A stretch of DNA of 64,000 nucleotides from Pteria penguin (taxonomy: Eukaryota > Mollusca > Bivalvia > Pterioida > Pteriidae). The stretch is taken from NCBI GenBank assembly GCA_035048485.1, contig CM068590.1:5270093-5334092 (forward strand), given 5' to 3'. A model generated the notes under the pieces. The model saw only the letters and a list, made by a program, of their open reading frames with translations. It was not told where the DNA came from and made no database searches. A program made the translations under genes and the position numbers. Below, one piece after another: positions 61,297 through 64,000 of this stretch (positions are counted from its first letter, which is position 1; every line of letters begins with the position of its first letter).

Positions 61297-63434
61297 TCTG
61301 ATGACATGTTACACATTTTTCTAAGTGCTGTAAAGCATCTCTATTTCAAGTGACTTTAATTTTTGTGGTTTTGCAAAAAAGTCATGAACACACTATTGTT
61401 TTATGGTCAAATCACAGAATAAGAGGAATTTATTATACTTGTGAAATACTTGAAAACTTCTGAAAAAATAAATTCCTTATGAATAATTTTTTTTTTTTAC
61501 AATAAAGAGCTTAAAACATATGCCATTAAAAAATATCCCTTTTAATCCACTGACTAATAAAGTACTATAACAGGCGGAAAGATATGTTTCACTGCCTCCA
61601 GATGCCAATCTACAAATCTTAATATTTTGAAAAAAAACTTCTCTTAGACTACCAATGTTCTTCTTATTTATTCTTAAAATTTTGCTCTGAAAGTTCCCAA
61701 TAAATGGTTTCAATCACCTCGTTAATCAAAATATCTGTTTATCTCACTTAACTTTGAAATAAACTTAGACTTTCATCAAAATAAGTTTAATTCGCACAAA
61801 AACCGGCAAAATTACTCCTTTATCATCAAGCAATACATGGATAAGAACTTTTCACAGTTGATTCCTACTTCAAAACTTTTCCTAATTTCGAAGGCACTAG
61901 GAAATTTTGAATATTTTTGTGACTGTCACCACAACTGGCGCTTCTTTCAACAAATCTACTGTTACCCACCTATTGACTGTAGATGTGGTCGACTGTGGTC
62001 CCTCATTTGCTTGATAAGCTCCAGTCTAGCTAGATAGGGTCCCCTCAGGAGTCGGCCATCTGTACTGCTTTTCACTTTCTTCTCAATGAAGGCTGCAGCC
62101 ATTTCTTCTGTGTAATCACATTCCACACAACTAAAGAATTTCATAGAGGCAAACAAAATCAATGTTCAGTTTCTCAGGCACTTTTATCAACTCGGATGAA
62201 GCAGGAAGGCTTTTTTTTTCCTTTTTTTTTTATAATTATATGTTTTATACTTATTGGGAAAATACCAATTCCCAAGATCGAATCCGCCACAAACAATGCT
62301 TAGATGAAGTTGATTCAGATCTCTTCCCTCCCTAGAATCCCTGATTACCAAACTACACACGCCCTACTTAAAATGAAGCCGGCTTGGCCTAGTGGTATCG
62401 CGCTCGCCCCCTGATTGGGAGGTCAGGGTTCAAGTCCCGCTCGGGTCATGTCTTGTCTTTCGGATAAGACAATAAAAACCAAGGCCCCATGTCATGGTAT
62501 GCATGGCACGTTAAAGATCCCTCACTGCATCGGGTGGGTCCGTTGCAAAGGTCGAAATTTGTGTACCCCACATCAGGCAGATGCTGTCACCATATACATG
62601 AAACATTCGTGGTGTGAAGTTCAACAAAAATCAATCAATCAACCTTACTTAAAATGCTCTCCAGGGGTAGCCAGGGATCTTTGAATGGTTGAATTACACT
62701 ATGACAAAAGAGGTATGTTGTTAATTACATGATTGTAGTCCTAAAAAACCTTCCTAAATGCTCCACTTTTCATCTGATAATGGTAGGGCTTCCGTCAGAA
62801 CGCAAAGCTGTATGACAAACAGTTCTCAAGAATATCTCAGAAAACTGTGAATATAGGTATCAGGTTGGTAAATAAACTCTTTATAAAGATGTGCATGTAT
62901 GTAGCAAGTTTGCTGTGCAAGTATCCAATCCTTATAAAAGGTCCAAATCCATACAATGAATGGGCTTGCATTCTGACAAACCCCTCATCACCAACCAACC
63001 ATCACAATAACCATCAAAGATGGGACATCTAGCACAATCGTTCAGTCCAGTTGCTATATCAATTAACGGGTGACAACAAAATGCAACCAATTCATGCTAC
63101 AGCTCCGTCATACTCTCTAACAGTTCAAATCTCCTGCAGAAACTTAATTATTATTTTATCTTAAATCAGACAGGCCATGAATATGGAAAAAAAAATTTCT
63201 TACAGTCTATATATGTAGTCTAATTATGTCCAGGGATGTCAGACATATACTGGTTGAAAGGTCCATTAAGACAATATTGACATGTTTCCCTCTTGTTCGT
63301 TTAGTTGTGTTCTATATACCATACAGAGAGACATTTTATTATGAACTGACCTTTCAGTGCCTGGACTCCATTTTGCCTCTGCCAGCCGGAGACAGGATGA
63401 GATATAATCCTGCCAATACTGCCAATGGTCTGGA
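40823..63434 (-). CDS. NAA25: NAA25 (MDM20), NatB auxiliary subunit, C-terminal 20 exons
   Basis: Twenty phase-compatible exons sum to 2122 nt and encode 706 residues plus stop, matching from memory roughly residue 260 to the end of human NAA25 (972 residues). Diagnostic blocks: LLRGPYLARLELI, YYALFGDKFCCFDDMKVF, LSLIKDLISRYQQGLTFG, DHYLLLAAYTLVDMW, AEYLIASYKYGSF, LCDNRDFSI and LENLVFIAETL. NAA25 is a TPR-like helical scaffold that holds the catalytic subunit NAA20 and docks NatB at the ribosome, where it acetylates nascent Met-Asp/Glu/Asn/Gln N-termini. The basic cluster KKNKKRKG near the C-terminus corresponds to a Lys-rich stretch in the human protein. The N-terminal exons lie beyond base 64000. 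Several exon borders carry tandem duplications (see individual exons). Confidence 0.95.
41100..41352 (+). mobile_element. SINE-A in NAA25 intron
   Basis: Head with gataaggtgctcacctctag, body gatccctcactgctccaggt and gcatcaggcagatgccaaca, tail caattgtcaatc. Opposite to the gene's strand. Confidence 0.8.
41355..41600 (-). mobile_element. SINE-A in NAA25 intron, head-out from its neighbour
   Basis: Body with gacagcatctgtctgtgatg and gcagtgagggatcttctacg; head complement near 41525-41595 with tggatttgaacccagtgcc. It abuts the plus-oriented copy, forming an inverted SINE pair. Confidence 0.8.
41600..41905. repeat. Dispersed repeat, second copy of the 35270-35800 family
   Basis: Contains aagtccaagggccatgaatc, gtcaattgtaac and the end gccataacataatacccccc. 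Confidence 0.55.
42340..42470 (-). mobile_element. Decayed SINE-B
   Basis: gaggtaaccaacaacttaaa followed by gccaagcgcttcattactac, the head complement, with many changes. Confidence 0.65.
42983..43132 (-). CDS. NAA25: NAA25 exon
   Basis: 150 nt, phase 0, acceptor tttttacag, donor GAGAG|gtaagt. Encodes PCTFSNFSTMVSDLEMAAKD and on to SLMEALFDRE, a C-terminal helical region. Confidence 0.9.
43383..43640 (-). mobile_element. SINE-A in NAA25 intron
   Basis: Body tttgcaacggacctaactga; head complement ggtgggagtcgaacccagga with cttctcatccacatcagctt. Same strand as the gene. Confidence 0.8.
44080..44193 (-). CDS. NAA25: NAA25 exon with duplicated acceptor
   Basis: 114 nt, phase 0 both sides, acceptor tatttacag, donor TCCGCT|gtaagt. 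Encodes TLSHVTVMAGVCHKILKPLK then SAWNKKNKKRKG. A similar acceptor and exon start lie 72 bp upstream at 44265; the span 44194-44265 is open and in frame, so its use would insert 24 mostly hydrophobic residues. Comparison with human supports the proximal site. Confidence 0.95.
44583..44680 (-). CDS. NAA25: NAA25 exon
   Basis: 98 nt, acceptor attttacag, donor GCAGAA|gtaagt. Ends with the conserved NPNVLENLVFIAE (human HPTLLENLVFFVE). Confidence 0.95.
44681..46141. other. NAA25 intron without recognised elements
   Basis: AT-rich, no SINE or satellite seen. A plus-strand stretch at 45121-45381 is open for 86 codons but has no supporting features. Confidence 0.5.
46142..46201 (-). CDS. NAA25: NAA25 exon
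   Basis: 60 nt, acceptor cttttgtag, donor ATCTG|gtgagt. Encodes AIDNEKEERLRVTVPDLIS, a linker with low conservation but correct phases. Confidence 0.85.
46820..46943 (-). CDS. NAA25: NAA25 exon
   Basis: 124 nt, acceptor cattgtag, donor TTAG|gtaagt. Begins YPVQGPYRTRISKYLSEGHW, aligned with the human YPFLGPVPTRMGGFF segment. Confidence 0.9.
47868..48085 (-). mobile_element. Decayed SINE-A
   Basis: atatggtgacggtatttgcc, then gtgtaccctgacacaaagtc and a weak head (ggactcaaaccccggacttc). Confidence 0.6.
48453..48653 (-). CDS. NAA25: NAA25 exon
   Basis: 201 nt, phase 0 both sides, acceptor ttttatcag, donor TATGCA|gtaagt. Begins KAWLKIRNLSLRIIAG (human LWLRIRSLTLRLISG) and carries a less conserved loop. 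Confidence 0.95.
48669..48891. mobile_element. Possible small element between 16-bp direct repeats
   Basis: The direct repeat attcttctaatatcta lies at 48669-48684 and 48876-48891. Inside, near-terminal inverted repeats aaacacactcttttttca and tgaaaaaagagtgtgttt bound a ~147-bp unit. The mixture of a 16-bp direct repeat and inner inverted ends makes classification uncertain. Confidence 0.45.
49530..49572 (-). CDS. NAA25: NAA25 micro-exon with GC donor
   Basis: 43 nt, acceptor gtcctttcag, encodes CKLKEAQEQSFQEE. The donor reads GAAGAG|gcaagt, a non-canonical GC-AG intron whose other positions match U1 well. No GT donor nearby keeps the frame into KAWLKIRN. Confidence 0.85.
49645..49885 (-). mobile_element. 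Decayed SINE-A
   Basis: cactacacgattatttcaag at left; head complement ggacttgaacctgagacctc with gcctcatccactgagtcaca at right. Confidence 0.75.
50784..50853 (-). CDS. NAA25: NAA25 exon
   Basis: 70 nt, acceptor ttgctttcag, donor CCAAG|gtaagc. Encodes KTNFDELCDNRDFSIMASYA then PP; the DNRD block matches human LRDNRDLNV. Confidence 0.95.
50909..51187 (-). mobile_element. Intact SINE-A with 13-bp target duplication
   Basis: A young-looking 279-bp copy flanked by perfect tgcaatgcttaga at 50896-50908 and 51188-51200. On minus it starts aagccggcgtggcctagtgg (A box TGGCCTAGTGG), has a GGTTCGAGTCC B box and ends in a (TTGA/TCAA)n tail. It gives the full extent of the family and sits just 56 bp upstream of an NAA25 acceptor. 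Confidence 0.9.
51201..51360 (-). mobile_element. Older SINE-A remnant, target of the younger copy
   Basis: aatttagacttatgcaacag continues the body exactly where tgcaatgcttaga corresponds to the family's gcattgcatagaaattt, so the intact copy inserted into this older one. Confidence 0.7.
52032..52075 (-). CDS. NAA25: NAA25 small exon, duplicated copy A (alternative)
   Basis: 44 nt with acceptor tcacttag and donor ACAG|gtaagt; same phases as copy B. Encodes MEQIITYMEIDPET. The 73-bp tandem unit covers the exon and its flanks. The copies differ at 5 of 44 positions, 3 of them synonymous. Only 29 bp separate copy B's donor from copy A's acceptor region. Whether it is spliced is unknown. Confidence 0.5.
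52105..52157 (-). CDS. NAA25: NAA25 small exon, copy B (preferred)
   Basis: 53 nt, strong acceptor (gttaatttcag), donor ACAG|gtaagt, phase 2 in and 1 out. Encodes HASTEQMITYMEIDPET. Its acceptor pyrimidine tract is better than that of copy A, so this is likely the main form. Confidence 0.85.
52390..52515 (-). mobile_element. Decayed SINE-B
   Basis: gcagcagggagtaatcaatc and tgcaatccgagaattgaacc match the family B body and B-box complement. A shorter piece (gcacaacctgggaatcgaac) lies at about 52895-52955. Confidence 0.65.
53228..53401 (-). mobile_element. SINE-B, near complete
   Basis: Almost identical to the 5668-5850 copy: ggttggttggttgattggtg tail, atatcgcgacatggaagcag body, aagcgcttaaccactacacc head complement. 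Confidence 0.9.
53433..53536 (-). CDS. NAA25: NAA25 exon
   Basis: 104 nt, acceptor cctttcag, donor GTCAG|gtgaac. Encodes IIEFVKFRQRLQNSLQYSCA and TVESMLLDLVLETV, matching human PEFIAFRNRLNNSL and MLLDLLLEA. Confidence 0.95.
54255..54302 (-). CDS. NAA25: NAA25 exon with duplicated donor
   Basis: 48 nt, phase 0 both sides, acceptor ctattgcag, donor ATTAAG|gtacct. Encodes TAEYLIASYKYGSFIK, nearly the human TSEYIIQAYKYGAFEK. A 26-bp tandem copy of its end places a second identical donor after 54229; using it would shift frame and meet a stop at once. Confidence 0.95.
54690..54875 (-). mobile_element. Decayed SINE-B
   Basis: ttggttggttgtttggggtt tail, gcaggaagaggtcacttatc body, ctgggaatcgaacccatatc B-box complement. 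Confidence 0.75.
55315..55484 (-). CDS. NAA25: NAA25 exon
   Basis: 170 nt, acceptor ctttTCAG-type (tttcttttcag), donor AAAGAG|gtcaga, phase 1 in and 0 out. Encodes VYKPCHKLFESLEIKHIMND and on to GTMLRFFAVNHKE. Confidence 0.95.
55635..56859. other. NAA25 intron with a decayed SINE-A
   Basis: SINE-A traces at about 55635-55835 (tgacagcatctgactgacgc, aagcagtgagggatttttca). The rest is unassigned AT-rich sequence. Confidence 0.5.
56860..56970 (-). CDS. NAA25: NAA25 exon
   Basis: 111 nt, acceptor ttttttcag, donor ACAAG|gtatgc. Encodes DAKYIWQAIIQLEKGTE and FQIKVLLMRLYCIQ, matching the LLVRIYCMLG block. Confidence 0.95.
57457..57546 (-). CDS. NAA25: NAA25 exon
   Basis: 90 nt, acceptor tttttccag, donor GACAG|gtaagt. 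Encodes KDLLSTDLQLSDHYLLLAAY and TLVDMWSET, close to the human counterpart. It joins the preceding exon as FG|K only when the first donor of the minisatellite is used. Confidence 0.95.
58071..58993 (-). repeat. 40-bp minisatellite of exon end plus 5' splice site, ~23 units
   Basis: On the coding strand each unit reads about cagcaaggactgacgtttg|g followed by taggtactgcacgatgatat. The unit at the exon border is the genuine NAA25 exon end. Most downstream units keep the same TTTG|GTAGGT donor; units with taaac on plus change the last exon base. Any downstream donor would shift frame or add an in-frame TAG. Confidence 0.95.
58971..59106 (-). CDS. NAA25: NAA25 exon whose 3' end founds a minisatellite
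   Basis: 136 nt, acceptor tactttcag, donor TTTG|gtaggt. Encodes the conserved LSLIKDLISRYQQGLTFG. Its last ~20 nt and the donor form the first unit of the 40-bp array at 58071-58993, so about 22 similar donors follow in the intron. Confidence 0.95.
59320..59905 (+). mobile_element. SINE-A copy with tRNA-head tandem amplification
   Basis: Eight tandem copies of a 48-bp unit (gatctaaccagatgaagtct then ggctcagtggatgagttgct tggcttg) at about 59320-59697 lead into a normal SINE-A body (ttggatgagacagtaaaaac, agatccctcactacttcaga). The unit carries the A-box part of the head. 48 bp is a multiple of 3, which explains the 157-codon minus frame with a KPSNSSTEPDF repeat; not considered a gene. Confidence 0.85.
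60020..60240. repeat. Degenerate tandem/palindromic repeats of atgtatcatgatacat
   Basis: Four or five spaced copies of the near-palindrome tgtatcatgataca with gagtaatgatat between them, at roughly 50-60 bp spacing. Confidence 0.7.
60312..60380 (-). CDS. NAA25: NAA25 exon
   Basis: 69 nt, phase 0 both sides, acceptor taccttacag, donor GAAGAT|gtaaga. Encodes IVDSISKHPGLARLQNSAVY plus PED. Moderate conservation only, but the frame and position fit. Confidence 0.85.
60963..61075 (-). CDS. NAA25: NAA25 exon
   Basis: 113 nt, acceptor ccttttccag, donor GATGAG|gtaaga. Encodes SPLKLLEEYYALFGDKFCCF and onward, matching the FGDKPCCF block of human NAA25. Confidence 0.95.
61264..61293. repeat. (TA)n microsatellite
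   Basis: About 15 TA units in an NAA25 intron. Confidence 0.95.
61970..62130 (-). CDS. NAA25: NAA25 exon
   Basis: 161 nt, acceptor aattctttag, donor ATAG|gtgggt. Includes the highly conserved LRGPYLARLELIKQMR block. Confidence 0.95.
62375..62644 (+). mobile_element. SINE-A, near complete reference copy
   Basis: Plus orientation: gccggcttggcctagtggta head with A box, GGTTCAAGTCC B box, tcttgtctttcggataagac, gatccctcactgcatcgggt and catcaggcagatgctgtcac body, ending aaaaatcaatcaatcaa. Confidence 0.9.
62645..63350. other. NAA25 intron, unassigned
   Basis: No repeat or exon recognised. Confidence 0.45.
63351..63434 (-). CDS. NAA25: NAA25 exon (first in window)
   Basis: 84 nt, acceptor atattgtag, donor GAAAG|gtcagt, phase 2 in and out. 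Encodes PDHWQYWQDYISSCLRLAEA then KWSPGTE, matching the human DDWQFYLTYFDSVF segment. Confidence 0.9.
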
Positions 63435-64000
63435 CTACAATATAGATAAATCGTCATGGTAACAAAAATGCACTTATGATTTAATAAACAGGCTCCTCCC
63501 CTTAAGTATAAACCAGGATGAAACATTCCATTAACAATTCAAACCAAATGTTGCTTATGAAGAAATGAAGATGTGACAGAAAGACATATCATTGGTATGT
63601 GTCCATAAACCGAAGGCCTGTTAACCGAATAACCACAATAACTGAGTGAATACTGACACTTACAATCACGTCCTAAGTCAGTTTCACAATTAGGTGGGCA
63701 ACTCTCGTGCAGAATTTGGTCATGGTACTAATAGATTGACTTTAGTTCATTGTTCACCAGTTCTAGATTGTTTCCATCTGATAAATTCCATGTGAACAAA
63801 AATTTCTGGACATTGAGGGTTTCTTGTTGTTTATTTAATTCACACTTCCCATCAGGGGACTACTTATCATCTCTAAAATCTTTATAATTTCTAGTTTTGT
63901 AATTCTACTCAAAATAAAACTCATAAGTTAAACACTTCTTCTATTACAGAGATGTTGAAATTAACCGGTCCAACCGGCAAAACCGATGAAAATTGGCATT
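63435..64000. other. NAA25 intron at window edge
   Basis: No exon matching the expected preceding NAA25 sequence could be supported; the next exon must lie beyond the window. Confidence 0.5.

Noticed and set aside
63545..63740. Short Cys-rich minus frame with a possible donor at 63656
   Set aside because: It does not match the expected preceding part of NAA25 and its phase does not fit the 63351-63434 exon.

Overview
The window is AT-rich eukaryotic DNA with intron-rich genes, many microsatellites and minisatellites, and two families of tRNA-derived SINEs. The gene structure and repeat flavour suggest a mollusc, most likely a bivalve; that taxonomic call rests on general familiarity, not on a search. 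There are no bacterial operons, rRNA genes or CRISPR arrays, and the only tRNA-like sequences are SINE heads.

Three protein-coding loci can be supported. (1) On the minus strand, six phase-compatible exons (883-16659) encode the last ~858 residues of a single-pass membrane protein. It has short cysteine-containing extracellular exons, one transmembrane helix and a long disordered cytoplasmic tail with a tandem NPxY-like array, SH3-type proline motifs and YxxM motifs. Its 5' end was not found. (2) On the plus strand, a mostly single-exon gene (CDS 30609-32303) encodes a disordered basic protein with seven 10-residue HPHPDK-type repeats. It has an 80-bp 5'UTR intron and a leader carrying four small upstream ORFs. 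(3) On the minus strand, 20 exons (40823-63434) encode the C-terminal ~706 residues of NAA25/MDM20, the auxiliary subunit of the NatB N-terminal acetyltransferase; its N-terminal exons lie beyond the right edge.

The intergenic stretch between loci 1 and 2 (about 16.7-29 kb), the one between loci 2 and 3 (about 32.3-40.5 kb) and the introns are filled with satellites of 20, 28, 34, 40, 44, 47, 48 and ~145 bp units, SINEs (some nested, some internally amplified), a probable Mutator-like foldback element inside a SINE, and several palindromes.

The most unusual feature is in NAA25. At four places, tandem duplications straddle exon-intron junctions. The 3' end and donor of one exon form the unit of a 40-bp minisatellite with about 22 extra donor copies (58.07-58.99 kb). 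One small exon is duplicated with its flanks at 73-bp spacing, and the two copies cannot both be spliced in frame. One donor is duplicated 26 bp downstream. One acceptor is duplicated 72 bp upstream with an open in-frame extension. One intron uses a GC-AG boundary.
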